A stretch of 64,000 nucleotides of DNA from UBA10518 sp022837185 (GCA_034007705.1 JAVEQK010000002.1:165049-229048); one strand, 5' to 3'; counted from the stretch's first letter, positions 43,767 through 53,488 are shown. Notes: generated from the sequence alone by a model not told the origin. Made by a program: numbers and translations.

Positions 43767-45104
43767 ATGAATACGGAAAACTTGAAACGGATTATCGACC
43801 AGATCAGCAGAGACAAGGGCATTGACAGGGCTTTGCTGGTGGAGGCCATTGAAGAGGCTGTCCGGTCCGCCGCTCGGAAAAAATATGGAAGCCGCCGCGA
43901 TATCGAGGTGCAGTTCAACGAAGAAACGGGTGAAATAGAAGTGTTTCAGTACCGGACCGTTGTCGACAAGGTCGAGGACGAGGAAACGGAAATTTCCCTG
44001 GAAGAGGCCAGGCGGCTCGACCCCGAGGTGGAACTGGAAGACGATCTGGGGGAAAAGATCCTCGATATTTCCGACCTGGGGCGCATAGCCGCCCAGTCGG
44101 CCAAGCAGGTCATCATTCACCGCATGCGGGACGCGGAGCGGGATGTCATCTACGAGATGTTCCGCGACCGCCAGGGAACGATAGTCAACGGTATTGTCCA
44201 GCGCTTCGAGCGGGGAAACATGATCGTCAACCTGGGCCGGACCGACGCCGTTCTGCCCCGGGAAGGGCAGATCCCGAAGCGCTCCTTCAAGCAGGGGGAC
44301 AGGATCAGGGCCTATCTGCTGGAGGTCCGCCAGGACAGCCGCGATTCGCAGCTGATCCTGAGCCGCACCTGCAATGAATTTCTCATCAAGCTGTTTGAGA
44401 TGGAAGTGCCCGAAATCGCCGAAGGCATCGTCAAGATCATGGGGGCGGCCAGGGAGCCAGGTTTCCGGGCCAAGATCGCCGTCTCCTCAACCGAATCGGA
44501 CGTCGATCCGGTCGGGGCCTGCGTCGGCCTGAAAGGATCGCGGGTGCAGAATGTTGTCCAGGAACTGCAGGGTGAGCGCATCGACATCGTTCCCTGGAGC
44601 CCGGATCCGGCAAAATATGTGTACAATGCCCTGGCGCCGGCCGAGGTTTCCATGGTGATCGTCGACGAGGAAAATCACCAGCTCCTGGTGGTCGTCCCCG
44701 ATGACCAGTTGTCGCTGGCCATCGGCCGCCAGGGGCAGAACGTCCGTCTGGCCTCCCGGCTCATGAACTGGCGCATTGACGTCAAGAGTGAATCACGGTA
44801 TGCCAATCTTGAGGATCCGGGCTACCGGAGCCTGATCACCGTCGAGGGCGTGGATGAAAGCCTGGCCGACAAACTGTTTGCCGCGCAGATAACCTCGCCG
44901 GCCAAGCTTGCCGCCGCGGATATCGACCAGATTTGCGAAGCGGCAAAGATTGATGAGGAGCGGGCCGAAAAAATAAGGGACGCGGCGGCGATAGAGGTCG
45001 CCAACACGGCAGCCGCCGAAGAGGAAAGCCGATCCTTTGAGGAGCAGGCCCCTGCGGACCCCTCGACGGACATCGCGGAGCCGATTGACAACGGAGAGGA
45101 ATGA
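43767..45104 (+). CDS. nusA: transcription elongation/termination factor NusA
   Basis: 445 residues: an N-terminal RNAP-binding domain (RDKGIDRALLVEAIEEAVRSAARKKYG), an S1 domain (NGIVQRFERGNMIVNLGRTDAVLPREGQIPKRSF), tandem KH domains (VGACVGLKGSRVQNVVQELQGERIDIV; AIGRQGQNVRLASRLMNWRIDV) and one C-terminal HhH/acidic region (ADKLFAAQITSPAKLAAADIDQI). It overlaps the ylxR start by 4 bp. Confidence 0.94.
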   Translation: MNTENLKRIIDQISRDKGIDRALLVEAIEEAVRSAARKKYGSRRDIEVQFNEETGEIEVFQYRTVVDKVEDEETEISLEEARRLDPEVELEDDLGEKILDISDLGRIAAQSAKQVIIHRMRDAERDVIYEMFRDRQGTIVNGIVQRFERGNMIVNLGRTDAVLPREGQIPKRSFKQGDRIRAYLLEVRQDSRDSQLILSRTCNEFLIKLFEMEVPEIAEGIVKIMGAAREPGFRAKIAVSSTESDVDPVGACVGLKGSRVQNVVQELQGERIDIVPWSPDPAKYVYNALAPAEVSMVIVDEENHQLLVVVPDDQLSLAIGRQGQNVRLASRLMNWRIDVKSESRYANLEDPGYRSLITVEGVDESLADKLFAAQITSPAKLAAADIDQICEAAKIDEERAEKIRDAAAIEVANTAAAEEESRSFEEQAPADPSTDIAEPIDNGEE

Positions 45105-45352
45105 AACGGGGCCACATCCCGATACGGACATGCCGGGGGTGCGGACGAAAAGCGCCCCAGGCGGAACTCGATCGACTGGTCATGCGCGAGGGCCGGTTGA
45201 CGGTTGACGAAAGCCGGGATCAACCCGGGCGCGGCATATATTGCTGCAGGGATACAGTCTGCCGGGAACGGCTGATCGCCAGGACGGGGAAACGAAAAAA
45301 AAGGATCGCCTTTTCTGTGCAGAAACGTAAAGAGGACGGGAGTAATCAATGA
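45101..45352 (+). CDS. ylxR: YlxR-family (DUF448) RNA-binding protein
   Basis: 83 residues. IRTCRGCGRKAPQAELDRLVMREG is the family's conserved R-x-C-x-G-C-R element, followed by GRGIYCCRDTVCRE. Basic overall. Proposed nucleoid- or RNase P-associated factor; it sits here between nusA and infB as in many bacteria. Four-bp overlaps at both ends show translation coupling. Its lysine-rich tail (GKRKKRIAF) ends the protein before the infB start. Confidence 0.88.
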   Translation: MKRGHIPIRTCRGCGRKAPQAELDRLVMREGRLTVDESRDQPGRGIYCCRDTVCRERLIARTGKRKKRIAFSVQKRKEDGSNQ

Positions 45353-47994
45353 GTAAAGTTCGCATCTATGAACTGGCGAAAGAGGTCGGGCTCAAAAGCA
45401 AGGAGCTGGCTGATAAGCTGATAGAGATGGGATATCCGATCAAAAGCCACAGTTCGACGGTCGACGAGGATACTGCCGCTGAAATCCGCCGGACGGTTTT
45501 GGGAAAAACCACCGTCGAAGTGACCGAGCAGAGGATCGAGGTAAAGAAGCGGCCTGGCGCCGACCGGCCGTCCGCCACGGTGATCCGCCGCCGTTCCAAG
45601 GCCGACAAGGAAGAAATTGCCCGCAAGGCGGAGGAAGAGGAAGCCGGGCTGGCGGCGGAGGAGGCGGTCAAAGAGGCCGAGGCGGAAGCGGCCGAGGAAG
45701 CAGAGGTTGTGGTCCCGGAGGCGGAGGAAGCCCAGGAAGTTGAAACGGAAGAGGCCCCGGAGGAAGCGGTTGCGGAAGAGGCGGCCCCGCCTGAGGGGCC
45801 GGCCGAGGCCGAGCCTGAAGAGGGGGCGGCGGTCGGGGAACCCGAGGAAAAGCCGGCCAAAAAGGAAAAGAAGAAAGGCAGAAAACTGGCCAAGGTCGTC
45901 GGCATGGTTGAGATCGACGTCCAGCCGGAAAAGAAGCCGAAGCCGCCGCGGCGTCCGACGAGGACCGGCGAAATTGCCGCAGGGGCGGGTGCGGGAGCCA
46001 TCAGTGAGGAAGAACGGGCGCTCGGCAAGGGAAAAAAGAAGGCCAAGCGGGTCGTTTCCATAATGGAAGAAGAGGAGCGGGTGCGCAAACCGGGCAAGGG
46101 GCCGCGCAAAGGCCGCCAGCGGATTGATTTTACCGCCGGCGGTGACGCCGAATTCATGCGGCCGCGGAAGGCCCGCAGAAAGAAGGAAATGAGCCGGAGG
46201 GAGCAAGAGGCGCCTATGCCCGCAGCGGAAACCAAAGCCATCAAAAAACGGATCAAGGTCTATGAGACGATTTCCGTGGGCGATCTGGCCAAGCGGATGG
46301 GCGTCAAATCCAGCGAGGTCATCGCCAAGCTGATGTCGCTGGGAGTGCTGGCCACCCTGAATCAGGCTCTGGATGTGGAGACGGCGGGGCTGGTGGCCGC
46401 CGATTTCGGTTTCGAGGTCGAGCAGGGCATGACCGAGGAGCTGGGGGTGATAACCCTCGAGGAGCAGGAGCAGGGCGGAGAGGAAAAACCGCGGCCGCCT
46501 GTGGTCACGGTCATGGGTCATGTCGATCACGGCAAGACCTCGATCCTGGACGCCATCCGCAAGACAGATGTGGCCGTCGGCGAGGCGGGCGGCATCACCC
46601 AGCATATCGGCGCCTATCATGTTCAGGCTGCCTCCGGCGATATTGTCTTTGTCGATACCCCCGGCCATGCGGCGTTTACGGAGATGCGATCCCGGGGCGC
46701 CAAGGTGACGGACATCGTCGTCCTTGTTGTCGCGGCGGATGACGGGGTCATGGAGCAGACCCGGGAGGCCATCTCCCACGCCAAGGCAGCGGAGGTGCCC
46801 ATTGTCGTCGCGATCAACAAGATCGACAAGGACGGCGCCAACCCGGACCGGGTCAAGCGGGAACTGGGTGACTTCGGCCTGATTCCCGAGGAATGGGGCG
46901 GCGATACCATTTTCTGCGAGACTTCGGCCAAACGCAACCTCGGCATTGACGAACTGCTGGAAAGCATACAACTGCAGGCCGAAATCCTCGAACTCAAGGC
47001 CGATCCGATGCGGAAAGCCCGCGGGACGGTTATCGAGGCCCAGCTGCATAAAGGGCGGGGGCCGGTGGCCACGGTCCTGGTCCAGGAAGGGACCCTGCGG
47101 CCGGGGGATTATTTTGTCGCCGGCCAATTTTCCGGCAAGGTCCGCAGCCTGACCAACGACAGGGGAGTCCAGGTTCAGGAGGCAGGGCCGTCCATGCCCG
47201 TCGAGGTCCAGGGTCTTTCCGGCGTGCCCCAGGCCGGCGATGAGTTTGTCGTGGTCACCGACGAAAAGATGGCCAAGAGCGTCAGCGAAGCCCGACAGCT
47301 CAAGGCGCGGGAACATGAACTGGCTTCCGCCTCCAAGGTGTCCCTCGACAACCTGTTCGAGAAGATGGCGGAACAGGATCTGAAGGAGTTGCGGGTTGTG
47401 CTGCGCGCGGACGTACAAGGCACCCTGGAGGCGTTCGGCCAGGCGGCGGAAAAGCTGTCCACCGAGGCGATCCGCGTCCGGGTGCTGCATGAAGGCGCCG
47501 GTTCCATTACGGAAAGCGATGTGCACCTGGCGGCGGCATCGGATGCGATCATCATCGGCTTCAACGTGCGGCCGTCGATCAAGGTCAAGGAACTGGCGGA
47601 AAAGGAGCAGGTGGACATCCGGTTTTACGATGTCATTTACCATGCCCTCGAGGATATAGAGAAGGCCATGGTCGGCATGCTGGAGCCGACCTTCGAGGAA
47701 AAGGTCATCGGCACCGCCGAAGTCAGGCAGACCTTTCATGTCCCCAAGGTGGGGACCGTGGCCGGCTGCGCGGTCATCGACGGGAAGCTGGAGCGGAACG
47801 CCAGGGTGCGCGTCATGCGCGACGGTGTTGTTATCTATACCGGCAACATCTCTTCCCTCAAGCGGTTCAAGGAAGATGTCAAGGAAGTGCAGACCGGTTA
47901 CGAATGCGGCGTCTCCGTTGAAAATTTCAATGACATCAAGGTCGGCGATCTGCTCGAGGCCTTTGTCATGGAAGAAGTGGCGGCGTCCCTGTGA
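45349..47994 (+). CDS. infB: translation initiation factor IF-2
   Basis: 881 residues. N-terminal IF2_N domain (VRIYELAKEVGLKSKELADKLIEMGY), a long acidic Ala/Glu/Pro-rich linker (~75-190), a second IF2_N-type domain (~305-360), then the G domain: G1 GHVDHGKT at 390-397, G3 DTPGHAAF, G4 NKIDK. Beyond it are domain II (GTVIEAQLHKGRGPVATVLVQEGTL), domain III and C-terminal fMet-tRNA-binding domain (EVRQTFHVPKVGTVAGCAVIDGKL). The linker is the length-variable part. Confidence 0.95.
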   Translation: MSKVRIYELAKEVGLKSKELADKLIEMGYPIKSHSSTVDEDTAAEIRRTVLGKTTVEVTEQRIEVKKRPGADRPSATVIRRRSKADKEEIARKAEEEEAGLAAEEAVKEAEAEAAEEAEVVVPEAEEAQEVETEEAPEEAVAEEAAPPEGPAEAEPEEGAAVGEPEEKPAKKEKKKGRKLAKVVGMVEIDVQPEKKPKPPRRPTRTGEIAAGAGAGAISEEERALGKGKKKAKRVVSIMEEEERVRKPGKGPRKGRQRIDFTAGGDAEFMRPRKARRKKEMSRREQEAPMPAAETKAIKKRIKVYETISVGDLAKRMGVKSSEVIAKLMSLGVLATLNQALDVETAGLVAADFGFEVEQGMTEELGVITLEEQEQGGEEKPRPPVVTVMGHVDHGKTSILDAIRKTDVAVGEAGGITQHIGAYHVQAASGDIVFVDTPGHAAFTEMRSRGAKVTDIVVLVVAADDGVMEQTREAISHAKAAEVPIVVAINKIDKDGANPDRVKRELGDFGLIPEEWGGDTIFCETSAKRNLGIDELLESIQLQAEILELKADPMRKARGTVIEAQLHKGRGPVATVLVQEGTLRPGDYFVAGQFSGKVRSLTNDRGVQVQEAGPSMPVEVQGLSGVPQAGDEFVVVTDEKMAKSVSEARQLKAREHELASASKVSLDNLFEKMAEQDLKELRVVLRADVQGTLEAFGQAAEKLSTEAIRVRVLHEGAGSITESDVHLAAASDAIIIGFNVRPSIKVKELAEKEQVDIRFYDVIYHALEDIEKAMVGMLEPTFEEKVIGTAEVRQTFHVPKVGTVAGCAVIDGKLERNARVRVMRDGVVIYTGNISSLKRFKEDVKEVQTGYECGVSVENFNDIKVGDLLEAFVMEEVAASL

Positions 47995-48034
47995 CCGGCC
48001 GGTGAGCGGGTGCCAAGAGGCCGTTGAGAAGAAC

Positions 48035-48436
48035 ATGGGATTTGATTTTACGCTGCCGGGGCTGGGAAAACCGGAAAGTTCAAGACCGAAAAGGGTTGCC
48101 GAGGCCATCAGGCACGAACTGTCCATCCTGCTGCTGCAGAGGGTCAGGGACCCGAGGCTGCGGGAGGTGACGGTGACCAGGGTGGAGGTGACCGCGGATA
48201 TCAAACTGGCCAGAATTTACTATACTGTTGCCAGGCCCGAGGAAGCGGCCCAGGCGGAAAAAGGGCTGGCCGGGGCCAAAGGCTTTTTCCGCACCCGGAT
48301 CGCCAAGGTGTTGAACCTTCGCTATACCCCCGAGTTGATATTTTATTATGATGCAACCTACGAGGAAACCGAGCGGTTGGAAAAATTGTTTCGCCAGATA
48401 GCCGAGGAAAGAAAAACGGATGACGACCCTGCCTGA
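48035..48436 (+). CDS. rbfA: ribosome-binding factor A
   Basis: 133 residues. KH-like fold with the family core RPKRVAEAIRHELSILLLQRVRDPRLREVTVTRVEVTADIKLARIYY and GFFRTRIAKVLNLRYTPELIFYYD. It matures the 5' end of 16S rRNA. Begins 40 bp after infB at ATG 48035, a weak GAGAAG ribosome site; the longer frame upstream is a shadow of infB. Overlaps nrnA by 17 bp. Confidence 0.9.
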   Translation: MGFDFTLPGLGKPESSRPKRVAEAIRHELSILLLQRVRDPRLREVTVTRVEVTADIKLARIYYTVARPEEAAQAEKGLAGAKGFFRTRIAKVLNLRYTPELIFYYDATYEETERLEKLFRQIAEERKTDDDPA

Positions 48437-49412
48437 AACGCTGCCGGAAGCGTTCCGTTCGACGGGCAATATTGTCCTGACGACGCACATCAACCCGGAC
48501 GGCGATGCCCTGGGATCTCTGATTGGTCTTGCCGATATCCTGGCCGCCATGGGCAAGCAGGTCTTCCGTTATCTCGAGGAACCGGTGTCGCATCTCTACG
48601 CCTTTCTGCCGGACACCGATCTGCTCCGCACCGATATGGATGAGCTGCGGAACTTTGTCCGCCGGGCGGGGGAGGACGTGCTGTGCGTGTCCCTTGACTG
48701 CGGGGACCGGCAGCGGCTGGGCAGGCACGGCGACGAATTCCTGCGGATACGGCCGTTCATCGTCATCGATCATCACAAGGGGAACGACGGCTTCGGCGAC
48801 CTGACATGGATCGACCCGTACCGGTCGTCAACCGGGGAGATGATCTTTGATCTGGCCATGGCCCTGGAACAAAACCTTTCGGCCAGGGCGGCGACGGCCC
48901 TGTATGCGGCAATGGTGACCGATACCGGTTCCTTCCGCTACGAATCGACCAATGCCCATACCTTCGATGTCGCCCGGCAGCTGGTGAATTTCGGGGCCCG
49001 GCCGCACGAGGTGGCGCAAAATCTTTTTGACAACTACACGGTCAACCGGCTGCGCCTCCTGCAGAAGGTGCTGGCATCGCTGGAAGTGCATTGCCGCGGG
49101 CGGGTGGCGATGATCAGCGTCACCGGGGACATGCTTGCCGCCACGGGATGCACCATGGAGGATACGGAAAATTTTATCAATCTGCCCCGGTCGGTCATGA
49201 CGGTGGAGGTAGCCGTTTTTCTCAAGGAGATCGGTGAAGGGAGGGTTTCGGTCAGCCTGCGGGCCAAGGATACCTGTGACGTGGCCGAGGTCGCCGCCCG
49301 CTTCGGCGGGGGAGGCCATCGGAATGCCGCCGGGTTCAGGGCCGCGGAAGTCACCGTTGCAGAGGTCCGGAGCCGCCTGCTGGAGGAATTGAACAGACGG
49401 CTCGGCTGCTGA
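48420..49412 (+). CDS. nrnA: DHH-family nanoRNase/pAp phosphatase (NrnA-like)
   Basis: 330 residues. DHH domain: VLTTHINPDGDALGSLIGL and VIDHHKGNDGFG carry metal-binding His/Asp; the C-terminal DHHA1 domain has RFGGGGHRNAAGFRA. It degrades short oligoribonucleotides and pAp. Overlaps rbfA by 17 bp and is 5 bp before truB, so it is part of the operon, as in many Firmicutes and Desulfobacterota. Confidence 0.9.
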   Translation: MTTLPETLPEAFRSTGNIVLTTHINPDGDALGSLIGLADILAAMGKQVFRYLEEPVSHLYAFLPDTDLLRTDMDELRNFVRRAGEDVLCVSLDCGDRQRLGRHGDEFLRIRPFIVIDHHKGNDGFGDLTWIDPYRSSTGEMIFDLAMALEQNLSARAATALYAAMVTDTGSFRYESTNAHTFDVARQLVNFGARPHEVAQNLFDNYTVNRLRLLQKVLASLEVHCRGRVAMISVTGDMLAATGCTMEDTENFINLPRSVMTVEVAVFLKEIGEGRVSVSLRAKDTCDVAEVAARFGGGGHRNAAGFRAAEVTVAEVRSRLLEELNRRLGC

Positions 49413-49417
49413 GGGGC

Positions 49418-50233
49418 ATGAAGGACGGTTTGACCAGGGTGGAAAGTTGCAGCGGGCTTGAAGCGGGGGTCTTCCTGGTGGACAAGCCGGGGGGGGCCAC
49501 TTCTTTCAGCATTGTCAGGCAGGTGCGCCGGCTGCTCGGCATAAAGAAAGTTGGCCATGCCGGCACCCTGGATCCCTTTGCCACCGGGCTGCTGATCGTC
49601 TGTGCCGGCCGGCCGGCCACCCGCCTGATCAGCAGGTTCATGGCCGGGAGGAAACGGTACCGGGCCCTGCTGCAGCTGGGAATCGAGACCGAGACCCTTG
49701 ACCCGGAGGGCAGGGTTACCGGGATCAATCCTGTTCCCGCGCTGACGGAAGAAGGGATCCGGGAATGTCTGGCTCTTTTCACCGGCCGCCGCCAACAGGT
49801 TCCGCCGATGTATTCGGCGGTCAAGCATAAGGGCAAACCGCTGTATCACTATGCCAGAAAGGGTATAGCGATCGAAAAGGAGCCGCGGGAGGTGGAAATC
49901 CATTCCATCCGCTTCAACGGCTACGACCCCCGGACGCACCGTCTCGCCGTCGATGTCTGCTGCAGCCGGGGGACGTATATCAGGGTGCTGGCGGCCGAGA
50001 TAGGAGAGGAGCTGGGCTGCGGCGCCTTTCTGCTCCGGCTCCGGCGCCTGAGCAGCGGGCCGTTTGCTGCGGCCCAGTCTGTTCCGGGTGACGCTCTGGC
50101 GGGCCCGGACGGACTTTCCCTGCTGCTGGCGGGGATGCTTCCGGTGGAGCGGGCCGCGGCCATGCTGGATGCTGAGCAGTCCCGGCTTGACGGCCAGGAC
50201 GGAACGGCGGAGGAGACAACGTCGGAAAATTGA
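49418..50233 (+). CDS. truB: tRNA pseudouridine(55) synthase TruB
   Basis: 271 residues. VFLVDKPGGATSFSIVRQVRRLLGIKKVGHAGTLDPFATGLLIVC contains the catalytic Asp in GTLDPFATG. Also YRALLQLGIETETLDPEG, QVPPMYSAVKHKGKPLY and CCSRGTYIRVLAAEIGEELG. It makes the T-loop pseudouridine at position 55. The last 40 residues (AMLDAEQSRLDGQDGTAEE) are a species-specific tail without a full PUA domain. Confidence 0.92.
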   Translation: MKDGLTRVESCSGLEAGVFLVDKPGGATSFSIVRQVRRLLGIKKVGHAGTLDPFATGLLIVCAGRPATRLISRFMAGRKRYRALLQLGIETETLDPEGRVTGINPVPALTEEGIRECLALFTGRRQQVPPMYSAVKHKGKPLYHYARKGIAIEKEPREVEIHSIRFNGYDPRTHRLAVDVCCSRGTYIRVLAAEIGEELGCGAFLLRLRRLSSGPFAAAQSVPGDALAGPDGLSLLLAGMLPVERAAAMLDAEQSRLDGQDGTAEETTSEN

Positions 50234-50338
50234 TGGAACGGGGGACTGGAAGGAATTGTTTCAGTTGCTTGTTTTTCATTCGATGGTATAGAGTGGAGAC
50301 AAAATTTTTCTGAGACAGGAAAAACATGGAGGTGCAGA

Positions 50339-50608
50339 GTGGCACAGGACGTTAATAAGAAAAAACAGATAATCGAAAAATTCAAAATCCATGATACGGA
50401 CACCGGTTCTTCGGAGGTTCAGATCGCGCTGCTTTCGGATCGGATAACCTATCTGACCGATCATTTTCAGACCCACGCCAAGGATCACCATTCCCGACGG
50501 GGGTTGTTGAAGCTGGTCGGGCAGCGCCGCAATCTGCTGAATTACCTGAAGTCCAAGGACATCGACCGGTATCGCAGGATCATCAAAGAGCTCGGCATCC
50601 GCAAGTAA
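50339..50608 (+). CDS. rpsO: 30S ribosomal protein S15
   Basis: 89 residues from a GTG start with GGAGG six nt upstream. S15 signature: FKIHDTDTGSSEVQIALLSDRITYLTDHF, HSRRGLLKLVGQRRNLLNYLK and YRRIIKELGIRK. The rpsO-pnp order is the conserved one. No rho-independent T-run terminator follows, so pnp is probably reached by read-through. Confidence 0.95.
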   Translation: MAQDVNKKKQIIEKFKIHDTDTGSSEVQIALLSDRITYLTDHFQTHAKDHHSRRGLLKLVGQRRNLLNYLKSKDIDRYRRIIKELGIRK

Positions 50609-50614
50609 CGGCGG

Positions 50615-50638
50615 CGGCCGGTTCGTTCCCCCCGGCCG
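50615..50638 (+). other. GC hairpin in the rpsO-pnp gap
   Basis: CGGCCGG (50615-50621) pairs with CCGGCCG (50632-50638) over a 10-base loop, 6 nt after the rpsO stop. No T-run. In enteric bacteria this gap has a terminator and an RNase III hairpin that controls pnp; a similar role is possible. Confidence 0.4.
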
Positions 50639-50856
50639 GCGGCAGCTGGTTGGCGGCGGAACGAAGCAGTTCTTACTTTCGAAAGGTATTGCTCCCTGGC
50701 TGGTGAAGTGCGGGCGGACAGCCCGGCGTTCGGTCTAAGAGCGGTGAGTGAGGCGGAGAAGATGCAACAGAACCCGACAGGCGGGTTGATAATAAGCTTT
50801 TTTCATTGGCGAAAGAAGCGTGACGCTCTGAACGTGGAGAATAGCAAGGAGTATGC

Positions 50857-52938
50857 ATGTATAAGAAAATAGACGTCGAGATCGGGGAGCAGACCATTTC
50901 CTTCGAGACCGGCAAATTGGCAAAACAGACCGACGGTTCCGTCGTTGTTTCCTGCGGCGACAGCATTGTTCTGGCCACGGTGGTGGCCGAAAAAGCAAAG
51001 AAGGACATGGGGTTTCTGCCGCTCACCATCGAATATCAGGAAAAGATGTACGCGGCCGGGCGGATACCGGGCAGTTATTTCCGGCGCGAGATCGGCCGCC
51101 CGAGTGAAAAAGAGGTGCTCACCTGCCGTCTCATTGACCGGCCGCTGCGGCCCCTGTTTCCGGCAGGCTACATGAGCGAGACCCAGCTCATTGCCACGGT
51201 TTTTTCGGCCGATCCCGAAATTGACCCGGACATACTGGCCATGAACGGGGCCTCGTTCGCCCTGACGATTTCCGATATTCCCTGGAACGGTCCGATCGCC
51301 GCGGCCAGGGTCGGCTATGTGGACGGCGGGTATGTGCTCAATCCCACCCAGACGCAGCTCGAACAATCGGTTATGGACCTTGTTGTCGCCGGAACGGGCT
51401 CGGCGGTGGTCATGGTTGAGGGACGGGCCGGGGAATTGAGTGAAGACGTGGTGCTTGACGCCATCTTTTTCGCCCATCGGGGCATCCAGCCGCTGATCGA
51501 GATGCAGAATCGGCTGCGGGAGGAAATCGGCAAGCCGAAACGGGCGGTCGAGCCTCCGGCGGTTAACGAGGAGCTGCGGGCCAGGGTGGAAGAACTGGCG
51601 GCCGCCGGTATTGAAGCGGTGGTCACGACCAGGGACAAGATGGAGAGGTACGCCCTGTACGACGACCTCAAGGCCACCGTGCTCGGCAGCCTGGAAGCAG
51701 AGCTGTATGAGAACGAAGCGGAAGTCTACGAACTGCTGGACAGCTACAAGAAGCGCATCATGCGCGAACGGATCGTCACCCGGGGCGAGCGGATCGACGG
51801 CCGCACCTTTGACCAGGTCAGGCCCATCAGCTGCGAGGTCGGTATTCTGCCCCGGGCCCACGGTTCGGCGCTTTTCACCCGCGGCGAGACACAGGCCATG
51901 GTCATCGGCACCCTGGGCAGCGAACGGGACGAGCAGCATCTGGAGGGTCTGAAGGGGGATGTGTACCGCCGGTTCATGCTGCACTACAATTTTCCGCCGT
52001 TCTGTGTCGGTGAAGTTCGTTTCCTCCGTGGGCCGAGCAGGCGCGATATCGGCCATGGCAACCTCGCCCGCCGCGGCGTCCAGGCAGTCCTGCCCGACGC
52101 CTCGGTCTTTCCCTATACCCTGCGGGTGGTTTCCGAAGTGCTGGAATCCAACGGCTCCTCCTCGATGGCGACGGTCTGCGGCGCCAGCATGGCCCTCATG
52201 GATGCCGGCGTCCCGCTCAAGGCCCCGGTTTCGGGCGTGGCCATGGGACTGATCAAGGAGGGTGACCAGGTTGTGGTGCTGACCGATATCCTCGGTGACG
52301 AGGATCATCTCGGCGACATGGATTTCAAGGTGGTCGGCACCCGGCAGGGCATAACCTCCCTGCAGATGGACATCAAAATTGTCGGGGTTGACCGGGAAAT
52401 CATGTACAAGGCCCTGGCTCAGGCCCGGGACGGCCGTTTTCACATTCTGGACAGGATGCAGGAGGCCATCGGAGAGCCCAGACAGGAAGTCTCGGAATAT
52501 GCGCCCAAATTTATCACCATCAAGATCCATCCGGACAAGATTCGGGAAATCATCGGCCCCGGCGGCAAGATCATCAAGGAATTGAGCAGCGAATATGACG
52601 CCAAGATCGATGTCGATGACGACGGCACCATCAAGATATTCTGCAGCAACGAGGCTTCGGCCCAGGCCCTCAGAACCAGAATCGAGGAAATCGCCGCGGT
52701 TCCCGAGGTGGGCAGGATATATGAGGGCGTGGTCAGGACCATCAAGGATTTCGGCGCCTTTGTCCAGATCCTTCCGGGGACCGACGGCATGGTTCATATT
52801 TCCGAACTGGCCCCGAAACGGGTTGAGAAGGTCACCGATATCCTCAAGGAGGGCGATACGGTACGGGTCAAGGTCATTGAGATCGACAGCCGCGGCCGCA
52901 TCCGTTTAAGCCGCAAGGCCGCTCTCGAGAACGACTAG
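50857..52938 (+). CDS. pnp: polyribonucleotide nucleotidyltransferase (PNPase)
   Basis: 693 residues: two RNase PH-like cores (TISFETGKLAKQTDGSVVVSCGDSIVLATVV; RTFDQVRPISCEVGILPRAHGSALFTRGETQAMV), an alpha-helical middle domain, KH (KIRHPDK-like: IKIHPDKIREIIGPGGKIIKEL) and S1 (GRIYEGVVRTIKDFGAFVQILPGTDGMVHISEL) domains. The catalytic-site SGxxxGVAMGL-like loop is GVAMGLIKEGDQ. It degrades and polymerises RNA. Ends at a strong terminator. Confidence 0.95.
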   Translation: MYKKIDVEIGEQTISFETGKLAKQTDGSVVVSCGDSIVLATVVAEKAKKDMGFLPLTIEYQEKMYAAGRIPGSYFRREIGRPSEKEVLTCRLIDRPLRPLFPAGYMSETQLIATVFSADPEIDPDILAMNGASFALTISDIPWNGPIAAARVGYVDGGYVLNPTQTQLEQSVMDLVVAGTGSAVVMVEGRAGELSEDVVLDAIFFAHRGIQPLIEMQNRLREEIGKPKRAVEPPAVNEELRARVEELAAAGIEAVVTTRDKMERYALYDDLKATVLGSLEAELYENEAEVYELLDSYKKRIMRERIVTRGERIDGRTFDQVRPISCEVGILPRAHGSALFTRGETQAMVIGTLGSERDEQHLEGLKGDVYRRFMLHYNFPPFCVGEVRFLRGPSRRDIGHGNLARRGVQAVLPDASVFPYTLRVVSEVLESNGSSSMATVCGASMALMDAGVPLKAPVSGVAMGLIKEGDQVVVLTDILGDEDHLGDMDFKVVGTRQGITSLQMDIKIVGVDREIMYKALAQARDGRFHILDRMQEAIGEPRQEVSEYAPKFITIKIHPDKIREIIGPGGKIIKELSSEYDAKIDVDDDGTIKIFCSNEASAQALRTRIEEIAAVPEVGRIYEGVVRTIKDFGAFVQILPGTDGMVHISELAPKRVEKVTDILKEGDTVRVKVIEIDSRGRIRLSRKAALEND

Positions 52939-52967
52939 GTCGGCTGCTGTTCGCGCCTTGAACATAC

Positions 52968-53005
52968 ATGCCGGTTCCTCCCCCTGGAGAACCGGCATTT
53001 TTTTT
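52968..53005 (+). terminator. rho-independent terminator of the pnp operon
   Basis: Perfect 10-bp stem (52968-52977 with 52989-52998), 11-base loop and eight Ts. It marks the end of the rimP-pnp transcript. Confidence 0.9.
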
Positions 53006-53032
53006 CCGGAGCTGATCATGGAAGGGAAGAGC

Positions 53033-53488
53033 ATGACCGGAGTGGATGTGGAGATAACCTGGCTTGACCCTGAGCGAAGCGCCGACCTGCCGCTGCCGGC
53101 CTATCAATCCGGCCTGGCTTCCGGCATGGATGTCGCCGCGGCGGTTGATGCGCCGCTGACCCTGGAGCCGGGGGAAATTTCCCTGGTTCCTTCCGGTTTT
53201 GCCGTCGCCCTTCCTCCCGGTTACGAACTGCAGGTCCGGCCGCGGTCAGGGATGGCCATCCGCCATGGCATCACCGTGGTCAATGCGCCGGGAACCATTG
53301 ATGCCGATTATCGGGGCGAGATACAAATCGGGCTGATCAATCTGGGCCGCAAGCCGTATACCATCTCCCGCGGCGACCGGATAGCCCAGCTAATCCTTGC
53401 CCCGGTCAGTCATGCCCGGCTGCGGGTCGCGGCGCAGCTCGGCCGGACCGATCGCGGTGCCGGCGGATTCGGTCATACCGGCATCTGA
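53033..53488 (+). CDS. dut: dUTP diphosphatase
   Basis: 151 residues. Five dUTPase motifs in order: ASGMDVAA, VRPRSGMAIRHG, GTIDADYRGE, RGDRIAQL and the C-terminal GRTDRGAGGFGHTG arm that closes over the active site. Homotrimeric enzyme that removes dUTP and makes dUMP. GAAGGGAAGA precedes ATG 53033; an ATG five codons earlier is less well placed. Downstream MBL gene starts 34 bp later. Confidence 0.93.
   Translation: MTGVDVEITWLDPERSADLPLPAYQSGLASGMDVAAAVDAPLTLEPGEISLVPSGFAVALPPGYELQVRPRSGMAIRHGITVVNAPGTIDADYRGEIQIGLINLGRKPYTISRGDRIAQLILAPVSHARLRVAAQLGRTDRGAGGFGHTGI

Noticed and set aside
45346..48204. 952-codon open frame antisense to infB
   Set aside because: Mirror of IF-2 caused by high GC and codon bias; the sense strand has all IF-2 domains. 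No ribosome site or family resemblance.
50803..52797. 664-codon open frame antisense to pnp
   Set aside because: Mirror of PNPase; no domain sense.
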